64,000 nucleotides of DNA from an uncultured Aquimonas sp. Its GTDB lineage: Bacteria > Pseudomonadota > Gammaproteobacteria > Xanthomonadales > Xanthomonadaceae. Positions 26,316 through 37,583 of this stretch are shown one piece after another. Each line of letters starts with the position of its first letter. The first letter of the stretch is position 1. The position numbers and the translations under genes are program-made. The stretch spans positions 1-64,000 of the forward strand of contig NZ_CALART010000065.1 of NCBI RefSeq assembly GCF_937888285.1, in the 5' to 3' direction. The notes below the pieces were generated by a model. It was not told the origin of the DNA. It searched no databases and saw only the letters and a program-made list of their open reading frames with translations.

Positions 26316-27578
26316 TCAGTGGTCGTGGCTGGCGCCGGACTTCTCGATGTCCGCCTTGATCAGAAAGCTCTGCTCGACCACGACCTCGTCGCCCGCGTTC
26401 AAACCGTCCAGCACCTCGACCCAGTCGCCATCGCTGCGCCCGAGTGCGAGCGGACGGATCTCGTAGTCTTCGCCCTCGCGGATAAAGGCCACCTGCCAGT
26501 CGCGGAAGCGCTGCAGGGCCGACAGCGGCAGGCGCAGCGCCACCTCGTCAGCGCTGAGCTGCAGCGCCGCCTCGGCCGCCAGGCCCGGCCGCCACTGGCC
26601 GTCATCGACCGTCAGGGCGACGCGCGCGACCAGGCTCTGGCTGTGCGCATCGGCCTGCGGCAGCAGGCCTTGTAGCGAGGCCTCGATCACGCGGCCATCG
26701 AGCAGGCGCTTGAGGCGCACCGGCGTGCCGGGCGCGAGCGCCAGCGCCTCCGCGCCGAACACCGGCAGGTCGACGACGAGTGCATCCAGCCTGCCGATCA
26801 CGAACAGCGGTGCGTCGCCGGCCATGCCGCCGAGCGCGGCGGCGCGCTCCAGCACGACGCCGTCGATCGGACTCGCCACCGTGTAGCGGCCGAGGCTGGC
26901 ATTGCTCTCGATCTCGGCCAGCACCTGGCCGACGCTGACGCGCTCGCCAATGTCTGCGCGCAGGCTGCGGATCAGGCCCGGAAAGCGTGCCGACACCGCG
27001 GCCTGCGCGCTGGCCGGCAGCACCACGCGCCCCTGCGCGCGCAGGCGCTGTTCGATGGGGCCGCCGCCGACGGGCGCGACGCGAATGCCGATCTCATCGG
27101 CCGCGGCCTGGGCGATGCGTGTGCGGCCTTCGAAGCTTTCGTAGCGCCATTCGGCGCGGCGGCCTGCGGCTTCTGCGCGCACCGTGACCATGAAGCTGTG
27201 CGGCTCGCCGACCACGTCGCTGCCGACGAGGCGATCGTTCTGCGGCCTCAGCGTGTGGGTGTCGACCTGGCCGCCGAGGCGTTCGAGCTGCACGCTCACC
27301 TGCGCGCTCGCAGCCGGCACGGGTTGGCCGTCCAGCCTGACCCAGGCGGCATAGCGCGGCGGCTGGCCGTCTTCCTCGATCTTGAGTTCCACCGAGAGGC
27401 CCTTGTCCTCGTGCAGGCGGCCGCCGTTCGGGCCCTTGGGCGCTTCGTCGGCGTGGTCGTCGTGGCCGTGCTCGTCATGGCCATGGCCGTGCGCATCGTC
27501 ATGGGCGTGCTCGCCGCAGGCGGCGAGGCCCAGCGTCAGCAGGACGAGCAGCAGGGTGTTGCGTGCGGGGCGGATCAT
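26316..27578 (-). CDS. czcB: CzcB-type adaptor lipoprotein, histidine-rich N-terminus
   Basis: Periplasmic adaptor of the metal pump, 420 residues. A lipoprotein signal ends LTLGLAAC (Cys21). It is followed by a histidine/aspartate run (HAHDDAHGHGHDEHGHDDH) that should bind metal. The extra N-terminal domain (GGRLHEDKGLSVELKIEEDG...) and the adaptor core (RFPGLIRSLRADIGERVSVGQ, VASPIDGVVLERAA) match the CzcB group. The chain ends SGASHDH, adding two histidines. The ATG overlaps the czcC stop by four bases. Confidence 0.93.
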   Translation of the reverse strand: MIRPARNTLLLVLLTLGLAACGEHAHDDAHGHGHDEHGHDDHADEAPKGPNGGRLHEDKGLSVELKIEEDGQPPRYAAWVRLDGQPVPAASAQVSVQLERLGGQVDTHTLRPQNDRLVGSDVVGEPHSFMVTVRAEAAGRRAEWRYESFEGRTRIAQAAADEIGIRVAPVGGGPIEQRLRAQGRVVLPASAQAAVSARFPGLIRSLRADIGERVSVGQVLAEIESNASLGRYTVASPIDGVVLERAAALGGMAGDAPLFVIGRLDALVVDLPVFGAEALALAPGTPVRLKRLLDGRVIEASLQGLLPQADAHSQSLVARVALTVDDGQWRPGLAAEAALQLSADEVALRLPLSALQRFRDWQVAFIREGEDYEIRPLALGRSDGDWVEVLDGLNAGDEVVVEQSFLIKADIEKSGASHDH

Positions 27579-28840
27579 CGGGCGTCTCCGGCATGCGCGC
27601 CGGTGCCGAAAGGCTCGGCGGTCAGGCGCTGCAGTTCGATCAGGGCGCGCTGCGCCTCGGCGCGCGCGGCGAGCAGGTCCATGCGGGTGGCGAGCACCGC
27701 GTTCTGCAGGCTGGCCCACTCCAGCCAGGACAGCGCACCGCTGCGATAGGCCCGGGCCGCGCTGTCGGCGGCGCGCTGCTGGGCCGGCAGCACGCGACGC
27801 TCCAGGCCGTCCGCGCGGGCGCTGTGGCGCTGCGCCAGGTCGAGCGCGGCGAGGGCCAGGGCTTCGAGCCGTAGCGCTTCGGCGGCGCGCGCGCTGTCGA
27901 GCGCGGCCAGCTCGGCGTCTGCCGCGGCAAGGCCCGGCTGCGCGCGGCGCGCAGCCCTCAGCGGCAGCGAGAGGCCCGCCACGAGCGCGGTATCGCGTCC
28001 GTCCTGCAGGCGGCGCAGGCCGAGCTGCCAGTCGAGGTCGAAGCTCGCCGCGGTGCGCGCGAGCTGAAGCTGGGCTTCGGCCAGCCGCTGCTGGTCGGCG
28101 AAGGCGCGCAGCTCCGGCGTGCGCTGCAGGAGATCGCGCAGCGCGGTAGGCGAGGGCAGGGCGGGTGAGCGCGCGGGCAGGCTGGCGAGGTCGGGTATCG
28201 CGTCGCTGTCCGTTTCGCCCCAGAGCAATGCCAGGCGCTGCCAGGCTGCGGCCTCGGCCTGCGCGCGCGCTTCGATCTCGATCTCGATCGCGATCACCGC
28301 GCTGTCGGCGGCGAGTGCTGCCGTCTCGGGCTCGGCGCCGCGCTGGAAGCGCTCGCGCGCCGCACGGGCGACGTCGCGTCGTGCCTCAAGCTCGGCCTGC
28401 AGCAGGGGCGCGCGGTCCTGCCATTCGGCCAGCTCCAGATAGCGCCGCGCGACTTCGGCCAGCAGGTCGAGCTCAGCGGCCGCACGCTGCAGGCCCAGCG
28501 CATCGAGGCGGCTCGCCGCCAGCGCGCGGCGCGCTTCGCGCTTGCCGCCGCGCTCCAGCACGCCGGCCAGGCTGAGCGTCAGTTCGGCCCCCGAAAAGCC
28601 GGCGAGCGAACCGCTGCCGGGTGCGTTCTCCAGTTCGGCGGCCAGCCGCAGCGGCGGCGCTTGCGCGGCGAGTTCAATGTCGGCGTTCAGTGCGGCCGTT
28701 CGCGCGGCATAGGCGCGCAGTTCGGGGTGGTTGTGGATGACGCGGTCGAGCGCATCATCGAGGCTGAGTTCAGACGCAGCGGGCGCGGCCAGCGCCGGCC
28801 ACGCGGCAACGACCGCGAACGCGGTCCACAGCAATCGCAT
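27575..28840 (-). CDS. czcC: CzcC-type outer-membrane efflux protein
   Basis: TolC-family channel of the metal pump, 421 residues, with a signal peptide (AFAVVAAWPALAAPA). Two copies of the family's helical repeat follow, beginning LSLDDALDRVIHNHPELRA and PSPTALRDLLQRTPELRAFA. It has the alanine-rich, coiled-coil composition typical of the family. ATG 28840 places the signal peptide correctly; a longer reading upstream has no signal. First of the three coupled genes and 129 bases after the His-rich CzcI-like gene. Confidence 0.92.
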   Translation of the reverse strand: MRLLWTAFAVVAAWPALAAPAASELSLDDALDRVIHNHPELRAYAARTAALNADIELAAQAPPLRLAAELENAPGSGSLAGFSGAELTLSLAGVLERGGKREARRALAASRLDALGLQRAAAELDLLAEVARRYLELAEWQDRAPLLQAELEARRDVARAARERFQRGAEPETAALAADSAVIAIEIEIEARAQAEAAAWQRLALLWGETDSDAIPDLASLPARSPALPSPTALRDLLQRTPELRAFADQQRLAEAQLQLARTAASFDLDWQLGLRRLQDGRDTALVAGLSLPLRAARRAQPGLAAADAELAALDSARAAEALRLEALALAALDLAQRHSARADGLERRVLPAQQRAADSAARAYRSGALSWLEWASLQNAVLATRMDLLAARAEAQRALIELQRLTAEPFGTGAHAGDAR

Positions 28841-28969
28841 GGGAATCTCCGAAAGGGGTGTGTGCTGCCGACGCCGATAGGCGGCGAAGGCCCGGAGCGG
28901 TACGCGGGTCATCCCCCGCGCTGCAGGCCTCGCGACGAGGCGACAGCGCGCGGCGATGCCGGCACGCAC

Positions 28970-29356
28970 TCAGCCGATCGGAGGACGCAGCAGGCTGTCG
29001 AGGCGCGGGTTCGGCGAGGCGGCGATCGCCGCGGGCACGGGAGCCACAGGCGCCAGCACGGCGGGCGCGGCGGGCAGCAGCGGGCTGGGCGCGAAGCTCT
29101 GCGCGCAGCAGCTCAGCTCATGGGCCAGCAGGTGCACGAAGCCGTCCCAGCTGTCGTCGCCGTGCTCGGCGTCGGCATGCACATGGGCGTGATGGGCCTC
29201 ATGATCCTGCGCCCAGTGCGCGCTTTGCAGGCCCATGTCCAGCGCATCCACCGCCACATGCGCCGACGCGAAGGCGCCCAGCGCAGGAAACAGCGCCGCC
29301 CACAGCGCGAGGGCCAGGCAGACGAGGCGCAGCAGCGTGGGCGTGGGCAGGCGCAT
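28970..29356 (-). CDS. Small histidine-rich secreted protein, CzcI-like
   Basis: A 128-residue protein with a signal peptide (LALALWAALFPALGAFASA), then histidine clusters (HWAQDHEAHHAHVHADAEHGDD) and CC at CCAQ, and a proline/alanine tail ending LDSLLRPP. Small His-rich periplasmic proteins of this shape (CzcI, and DUF2946-like proteins) are encoded just upstream of czcCBA in other proteobacteria and are thought to bind metal or tune expression. The position directly before czcC supports that reading; the sequence match itself is loose. Confidence 0.7.
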   Translation of the reverse strand: MRLPTPTLLRLVCLALALWAALFPALGAFASAHVAVDALDMGLQSAHWAQDHEAHHAHVHADAEHGDDSWDGFVHLLAHELSCCAQSFAPSPLLPAAPAVLAPVAPVPAAIAASPNPRLDSLLRPPIG

Positions 29357-29527
29357 GGTCCGTGAGTGTAGCGGGCCGGGCGGAGCCGAGCGATGGCGTC
29401 GGTGCGCGGAGTACAGCCAGCCAGCCGGCGCGCAGGACGGTCGCGGGCCGCTTCGCCCGCTGCTGGACCTGGGACTCGTGCCGAAGTGGCGCCCACGATG
29501 GCGTCGAACGTGCGGCGGAGTCTAGCC

Positions 29528-29763
29528 CATGGTGGGCCAGGGCCTACCCTATGCCGCGCGTCCCTGATTCTGGTCGTGCGCGCGCCAGCGGCAGGCCATG
29601 GGGTGGGCCCTGGCCCACCAAAGCAAGGACGTTCCGCGTGTGGCGCCTTCCTCGGATGGCCTGCTGCAGCGGGCGGCGGGGTCTGGCTCTGCGCGGTCGG
29701 ACCGCGCTGCGCACTCGCCTCGCGCCGCTCCGCGAATCCCCAATCCCGAATCCCCAATCCCGG
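29528..29763. repeat. Separated family A ends and heptamer repeats
   Basis: A right-type end (29528-29552) is followed by a left-type end (29598-29620), so the two point away from each other instead of enclosing an element. At 29735-29762 the AATCCCC/AATCCCG heptamers recur, 4 copies, abutting the stop of the GntR gene. The 408-base gap 29357-29764 holds no gene I can support. Confidence 0.6.
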
Positions 29764-29764
29764 C

Positions 29765-30517
<753 letters not shown>

Positions 30518-30519
30518 AC

Positions 30520-30541
30520 GTATACAAGACCAATTGGATAC
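30520..30541. promoter_or_regulatory. Candidate operator of the GntR regulator
   Basis: A 22-base imperfect palindrome, GTATaCAA-N6-TTGgATAC, with 7 matching pairs in the 8-base arms, lies directly upstream of the regulator start and 130 bases before zwf. Paired with the divergent layout it is a plausible autoregulatory site. It is unlike the published HutC-family consensus sites I know, so only binding data could settle it. Confidence 0.5.
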
Positions 30542-30560
30542 CGGGTGCAGCATAAGCCCC

Positions 30561-30588
30561 TTGAAAGCGCCTTGGAAAGGGGTAAATT
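30561..30588 (+). promoter_or_regulatory. Candidate sigma-70 promoter of zwf
   Basis: TTGAAA at 30561-30566 and TAAATT at 30583-30588 are 16 bases apart and match the -35 and -10 consensus in 5 and 4 of 6 positions. It lies about 80 bases before the zwf start and 20 bases after the candidate operator, in a locally AT-rich stretch that is rare in this window. Confidence 0.5.
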
Positions 30589-30669
30589 CGCAGACCACCG
30601 GGCTGCATTGGTATGCCGATGGACTTCGGCCCAGCAGACCGGATCTCCCCCGCCCATCCGAGGTCACGC

Positions 30670-32136
30670 ATGAGCCCGGCGATCGTTCCCGCCGATCCCT
30701 TCGATCTGGTCATTTTCGGCGGCACTGGCGACCTCGCCCTGCGCAAGCTGCTGCCGGCCCTGCTGCACCGCTTCGCCGACGGCCAGATCCTGCCCGGCAC
30801 GCGCATCCTCGGCGTCGCCCGCGACGAGGGCCTCGACGACGCCGGCTACCGCGCCAAGGTGCGCGACTGGCTGAAGCACGCCGCCGGCCCCGAACTGCTC
30901 GAGGGCTTCCTGCCGATGCTGCAGTACCGCGCGCTCGATGCGCGCAAAGAAGCCGGCTGGGACGAGGTCACCGCGCTGATCAGGGAGGGCGGCGAGCGCG
31001 TGCGGGTGTTCTACCTCGCCACCGCGCCGGACATCTTCGTGCCGATCTGCGAGCGCCTGCGCGACTGCGGTCTCAACGGCCCGAGCTCGCGGGTGGTGAT
31101 CGAGAAGCCGATCGGCACCGACCTCGCCAGTGCCGCGCGCATCAACGATGCGGTGGGCCACTGCTTCGACGAAGGCCAGACCTATCGCATCGATCACTAC
31201 CTCGGCAAGGAGACGGTGCAAAACCTCACCGCCCTGCGCTTCGCCAACGCGCTGTTCGAGCCGATCTGGCGCGCCGAGCACATCGACCATGTGCAGATCA
31301 CCGTCGCCGAGACGGTCGGTGTGGAAGGCCGCGCGCCCTACTACGACCGCGCCGGCGCGATGCGCGACATGATCCAGAACCATCTGCTGCAGCTGCTGTG
31401 TCTGGTGGCGATGGAGCCGCCGGCCAGCTTCTCGGCCGACGCCATCCGCGACGAGAAGCTGAAGGTGCTGCGCGCGCTGAAGCCGATCACCACTGCCAAC
31501 GCCAGCCTGATGAGCGTGCGCGGCCAGTATCGCGCGGGTGCGGTCTGCGGCCAGGCCGTGCCGGGCTATCCCGACGAGCTGGGCGGCAGCTCACGCACCG
31601 AGACCTTTGTTGCGCTGAAGGCCGAAGTCGCCAACTGGCGCTGGGCCGGCGTGCCCTTCTACCTGCGCACCGGCAAGCGCATGCCCGAGCGCGTCTCCGA
31701 GATCGTGGTGACCTTCCGCCCGGTGCCGCATTCGATCTTCGGCGAGGTCACGGGGCCGATCCATCCGAATCGACTCGTGCTGCGTCTGCAGCCCGATGAG
31801 AGCGTGACCCTGTGGCTGACCAACAAGGTGCCCGGCCCCGGCGGCCTGCGCCTGCGCCATGTGCCGCTGGACATGAGCTTTGCCGAGACCTTCAGCGGCC
31901 TGCGCCATGTGGATGCCTACGAGCGCCTGCTGATGGACGTGGTGCGCGGCAACCCGATGCTGTTCATGCGCCGCGATGAAGTCGAAGCCGCCTGGGTCTG
32001 GGCCGACCAGATCCTCGCCGCCTGGGCGGCCAGCGACGACGCGCCCAAGCCCTACACCGCCGGCAGCTGGGGCCCGAGCGCCGCGGTGGCACTGATCGAG
32101 CGCGATGGCCGCACCTGGAGCGACCATGTCGAATGA
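30670..32136 (+). CDS. zwf: Glucose-6-phosphate 1-dehydrogenase
   Basis: Oxidises glucose 6-phosphate to 6-phosphogluconolactone with NAD(P)+, the entry to the Entner-Doudoroff and oxidative pentose phosphate pathways. The 488 residues match the family in length. The nucleotide-binding start is LVIFGGTGDLALRKLLPAL, the active-site motif is RIDHYLGKE, and the substrate region VEGRAPYYDRAGAMRDMIQNHLLQLL follows. ATG 30670 is preferred over an in-frame ATG at 30613 because homologues begin near the dinucleotide fold. pgl starts 11 bases before the zwf stop. Confidence 0.96.
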   Translation: MSPAIVPADPFDLVIFGGTGDLALRKLLPALLHRFADGQILPGTRILGVARDEGLDDAGYRAKVRDWLKHAAGPELLEGFLPMLQYRALDARKEAGWDEVTALIREGGERVRVFYLATAPDIFVPICERLRDCGLNGPSSRVVIEKPIGTDLASAARINDAVGHCFDEGQTYRIDHYLGKETVQNLTALRFANALFEPIWRAEHIDHVQITVAETVGVEGRAPYYDRAGAMRDMIQNHLLQLLCLVAMEPPASFSADAIRDEKLKVLRALKPITTANASLMSVRGQYRAGAVCGQAVPGYPDELGGSSRTETFVALKAEVANWRWAGVPFYLRTGKRMPERVSEIVVTFRPVPHSIFGEVTGPIHPNRLVLRLQPDESVTLWLTNKVPGPGGLRLRHVPLDMSFAETFSGLRHVDAYERLLMDVVRGNPMLFMRRDEVEAAWVWADQILAAWAASDDAPKPYTAGSWGPSAAVALIERDGRTWSDHVE

Positions 32137-32851
32137 GCGCGCCCGCGATGTGCCTCTGCTGATTCCGCAGCCGCGCGAGCGGAGGTTCGCCGATGGCGTC
32201 GAGCTCGCCCGCGGCCTCGCCGAACGTGTCGCCACCGAGCTCGAAGCCGCGCTGCGATCGCGCGGCCGCGCCCTGCTGGCGGTCAGCGGCGGCAGCACGC
32301 CGAAACGCTTTTTCGCCGAACTGTCGAAAGCTGGCATCGACTGGCGTGCGGTGGCGATCACCCTCGCCGACGAGCGCTGGGTGCCGGCCAGCGACGAACG
32401 CTCGAACGCGCGCCTGGTGCGCGAGCAGCTGCTGGTCAACGGGGCCGCTGCCGCACGCTTCGTGCCGCTGCAGCTCGACGGACACACGCCTGAAAGCGGC
32501 GCCGAGGCGCTGGAGCGCGAGTTCGCGCGGCACCTGCCGATCGATGTTCTGATCCTCGGCATGGGCAACGACGGCCACACCGCCTCGCTGTTTCCCGGCG
32601 GCGATCAGCTCGATGCGGCGCTGGATCCCGCGGGCACGCGCAGGCTGCTGCCGATGCAGGCGCCCGGCGCGCCCGAGCCGCGGATCACCTTCACCCTGCC
32701 GGCGCTGGTGGCGGCACGGCACCTGCACCTGCACATCGAGGGCGCGGCCAAGCAGGCGGTGCTGCGCGAGGCGATGGCGCGCGGCGAACTGCCGATCGCG
32801 AAAGTGCTGGCGGCCTGTGAGCGGGCGGTGGATGTGTGGACATGTGCGTGA
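32126..32851 (+). CDS. pgl: 6-phosphogluconolactonase, DevB/Pgl type
   Basis: Hydrolyses 6-phosphogluconolactone to 6-phosphogluconate. The 241-residue protein has the family motifs LLAVSGGSTPKRFF, ITLADERWVPASDERSN and LGMGNDGHTASLFPGG. Its ATG lies within the last codons of zwf (11-base overlap), giving coupled synthesis of consecutive enzymes. After its stop there is a 336-base gap to edd filled with repeats. Confidence 0.94.
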   Translation: MSNERARDVPLLIPQPRERRFADGVELARGLAERVATELEAALRSRGRALLAVSGGSTPKRFFAELSKAGIDWRAVAITLADERWVPASDERSNARLVREQLLVNGAAAARFVPLQLDGHTPESGAEALEREFARHLPIDVLILGMGNDGHTASLFPGGDQLDAALDPAGTRRLLPMQAPGAPEPRITFTLPALVAARHLHLHIEGAAKQAVLREAMARGELPIAKVLAACERAVDVWTCA

Positions 32852-32854
32852 AGC

Positions 32855-33142
32855 CGGGATTGGGGATTGGGGATTCGGGATTCGCTGAAGACCTTGGCCG
32901 GTTTCGCGAACCTTTCGAACTTCCCGGGCTTGCAGCGCATGGGCGCGTGCCTTCCCACACCAAGCCCTCACGCTTGAGCCCCTCTCCCGGCGGGAGAGGG
33001 GTTGGGGTGAGGGTCCGGGAGCCCTCCGGCGTCCCATGCTTGCAGCGCATTGACGAGCTCCCTGAAGCCTTGCTTCGCGAGCCTCGGAGCGCTTGCTTCG
33101 AGCGAACCCTCTCCCCCGACCCCTCTCCCACGGGGAGAGGGG
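32855..33142. repeat. Heptamers and two CCCCTCTCCC hairpins between pgl and edd
   Basis: 32855-32884 has four GGGATTG/GGGATTC heptamers. Hairpins with CCCCTCTCCC/GGGAGAGGGG arms lie at 32979-33001 and 33120-33142, a dispersed repeat type found in many proteobacteria. A GCTTGCAGCGCAT motif occurs twice (near 32931 and 33040). The gap 32852-33187 has no gene; the hairpins could reduce read-through from pgl into edd or protect the upstream mRNA. Confidence 0.7.
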
Positions 33143-33187
33143 TGAACAGCGGCGTTGCTGCTGTGTTCGTCTGACCCGGAGCCCCCC

Positions 33188-35026
<1,839 letters not shown>

Positions 35027-35040
35027 ATGTCTCGCGCATG

Positions 35041-35674
35041 GGGTGGGCCCTGGCCCACCACGAGCTCCACCCTCGCCTCGTTTTGTGTTTGTCGTCGTTG
35101 TCGCTGGAAGCGAAGAGCTCAAGAGCTTTCGGTCCGTCCTTCGGGCTGCCCGACTTGGAGGGCGTCATAGGGTGGGCCCTGGCCCACCACGAGTTCCACG
35201 CTCGCCTTGGTCAGGCTCTGTGCGTTCGTCGCTGGAAGCGAAGAGCAAGAGCTTTCGGTCGGCCCTGCGGGCCGCCGGACTTGGAGGGCGTCATTGGGTT
35301 GGCCCTGGCCCACCATGAGCTCCACGCTCGCGTCGGTCTGGCTCTGTGCGTTCGTCGCTGGAAGCGAAGAGCAAGAGCCTTCGGACAGCCCTGCGGGCCG
35401 CCCGACCTCGGTGCTGTCATAGGGTGGGCCCTGGCCCACCACGAGCTCCACGCTCGTCTCGGTCTGGCTCTGTGCGTTCGTCGCTTGAAGCGAAGAGCAA
35501 GAGCCTTCGGACAGCCCTTCGGGCCGCCCGACTTGGAGGGCGTCATAGGGTGGGCCCTGGCCCACCATGAGCTCCACGCTCGTCTCGGTCTGGCTCTGTA
35601 CGTTCGTCGCTTAAAGCGAAGAGCAAGAGCTTTCGGACAGCCCTGCGGGCTGCCCGACCTACTTCTCTTTGCGT
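35041..35674. repeat. 126-bp tandem array built on the family A left end
   Basis: Five units start at 35041, 35170, 35296, 35422 and 35548, spaced 129, 126, 126 and 126 bases. Each starts GGGTGGGCCCTGGCCCACC (unit 3 has GGGTTGGCC), then GAGCTCCACGCTCG, a CTCTGTGCGTTCGTCGCT segment, AAGCGAAGAGCAAGAGC and a GCCCTGCGGGC(C)GCCCGAC end. Because 126 is divisible by 3, long reading frames cross the whole array, but they encode only low-complexity repeats. It separates edd from eda. The rest of the gap to 36352 is described in the next entry. Confidence 0.9.
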
Positions 35675-35970
35675 GGCCACTGCGCCGCAGGAGCGGCGCG
35701 AACGCCGAAGGCGGCCCCGGAGGGGCGGAGGGCAGGAAGCCCGGAGTCAAGAGAAGTAGGCAAGAGAAAGGCCACCCCTCGTCCGCGCCCTTCGCGCATC
35801 CGTGCGCGAAGGGTTCGCGTGAGTCCGTGGGTGTTCGTGGACAGGCCGTCCCTGGCCTGTCACGAACATCGCCGGCCTCCCTGCCGGCGCCCCTGCGGGC
35901 TGATCCACGGCCTCCCGCCGCTCCCCAGGGGCCCCGTGAAAGAGCGCGGGCTCCTGCCCGCAAGAGCAAG

Positions 35971-36004
35971 AGCCAAAGCCAAAGCCAAAGCCAAAGCCAA
36001 AGCC
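35971..36004. repeat. (AAAGCC)5 hexanucleotide repeat in the edd-eda gap
   Basis: Five AAAGCC hexamers preceded by AGAGCC lie in a 1.3-kb noncoding stretch. 35675-35968 contains a CTACTTCTCTTTGCG motif and its inverse (AAGAGAAGTAGG, AGAGAAAGGCC) 100 bases apart, and a CCTTCGCGCA/TGCGCGAAGG pair near 35788-35812. 36005-36352 shows no gene or clear motif before the eda start. Confidence 0.75.
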
Positions 36005-36352
36005 CACTAGGCTCGGGCCGCTGGATGCGGTGGGCTAAGCGCGGTGCAGCTGATCTGCGCGCATCGATGTCGCCGGCGCCATCGGATTCTCGAGTACACA
36101 TTCCGGGCTCGATGCCTCCGGCTTCGCATCTCGCACTTCGCATCGGTGCTTCGCGCCGGATGTCGAACGACATCGCGGCGCGACACGCGCTCCGAACCGC
36201 CTGCGGCTGTGCGGCTCAATGCGCCCCGGACTCCGCCCAACCTCCCGCATTGCCAACGCCACCGCCGACGGCCGGTGGACGCACCGACGGCTCTGCCGCA
36301 CCCTTCCCACGCCTCGTCCTGCGCTGACCCTGCGCTCACCGGAAACCTCGCC

Positions 36353-37003
36353 ATGAACCTGCTCGAATCGCACACCCACCGTCTCGCCGCCATCCTCGAT
36401 CTTGCGCCGGTGGTGCCGGTCGTGGTGGTGCATAACGCCGCGCAGGCGGTGGATCTGGCGCGGGCGCTGGTGGCGGGGGGTGTGCCGGCGATCGAGGTGA
36501 CCCTGCGTACGCCAGCGGCGCTGGATGCGGTGCGAGCGATCGCCGCCGAGGTCGAGGGCGCCGTGGTCGGCGTCGGTACGGTCATCGAGCCGCGGCAGTT
36601 CGATCAGGCGCTGGAGGCCGGCGCGCAGTTCGCGGTGTCGCCGGGCTCCAGCCCGCGCCTGCTCGCGGCGGCGCGCGAGCACACCCTGCCCTGGCTGCCG
36701 GGCGCCGCCACCGCCAGCGAGTGCATGGCGCTGCTGGAGGAGGGCTATCGCCTGCTCAAGTTCTTCCCCGCGGAGGCCGCGGGCGGCGTCAACGCGCTGA
36801 AGGGCTTCGGTGGCCCGCTGCCGCAGCTGGGCTTCTGCGCCACCGGCGGCATCAGCCTCGACAATGCGCCCAAGTACCTGGCCCTGCCGAACATCCGCGC
36901 GGTGGGCGGCAGCTGGCTGACCCCGGAGTCGGCGCTGCTGGCCGGCGACTACGCGCGCATCGAAGCGCTGGCGCGCGAGGCGGCCAACCTCAAGCGCGCA
37001 TAG
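36353..37003 (+). CDS. eda: 2-keto-3-deoxy-6-phosphogluconate aldolase
   Basis: Cleaves KDPG to pyruvate and glyceraldehyde 3-phosphate, the last Entner-Doudoroff step. The 216 residues are of normal length. The catalytic glutamate is in PAIEVTLRTPAAL and the Schiff-base lysine in YRLLKFFPAEAAGG. VSPGSS and GFCATGGISLDNAPKYL are also present. Start ATG 36353 is just after GGAAACCTCGCC. The chain ends NLKRA and its TAG stop (37001-37003) is the TAG of a family A left end (ATAGGGTGGGCC), like deoD and the ABC ATPase. Confidence 0.95.
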   Translation: MNLLESHTHRLAAILDLAPVVPVVVVHNAAQAVDLARALVAGGVPAIEVTLRTPAALDAVRAIAAEVEGAVVGVGTVIEPRQFDQALEAGAQFAVSPGSSPRLLAAAREHTLPWLPGAATASECMALLEEGYRLLKFFPAEAAGGVNALKGFGGPLPQLGFCATGGISLDNAPKYLALPNIRAVGGSWLTPESALLAGDYARIEALAREAANLKRA

Positions 37004-37374
37004 GGTGGGCCCTGGCCCGCCGTGAGCTCCACACTCGCCGCGGTCGACGCATCGCATAGGGCGGGCCCTGACCCACCACGCGCCGCACGCTCGCCACGGT
37101 TCCGCGACCTGCAAGACGCCGAGCCCATCCCCGAAGCGGCGAAGCCTCGCCCGGCTTCCGACCATCCCGGCGGTCGCGCCCTCCCGCATCCTGCATGCTT
37201 TCGCGGAGCCTTCGCTGGCAGGCACCGGGGCGGGCGTGCAGGCCACGGTGGGCCAGGGCCCACCCTATGCAAGCGGGACGCCCGTTGGGCCCCTCAATCG
37301 CCGCGCGTCTTCGAATCCCGAATCCCCAATCCCCAATCCCCAATCCCGGCTCCACGAACCAGGGCCCACCCTAT
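37000..37374. mobile_element. Composite family A element downstream of eda
   Basis: Left ends at 37000 and 37056 (second one ATAGGGCGGGCCCTGACCCACC) are matched by a right end finishing at 37268, and a partial right end finishes at 37374. Heptamers (AATCCCC, AATCCCG) lie between, at 37313-37347. The first left end overlaps the eda stop codon. The remainder of the gap 37004-37583 before uppP shows no gene. Confidence 0.7.
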
Positions 37375-37583
37375 GGATGAGCGGAGGCTGTGGCTTCGAT
37401 GGGCAGGGCCTTGGCCACCGTGAGCCCTGCGCTCGCTGCGGCCCACCCATCTCATGGGTTCGCGACTCCTGCGGCCAGACGCATCGCCACAGTGGATCGC
37501 CGCCGCCGCATTCGCCCAAGCGCCAGCGCAAGAGCCTGCACAGCCGCTACCCTGTGCGGCTTCACCCTCCGGCCCACGGCCCC

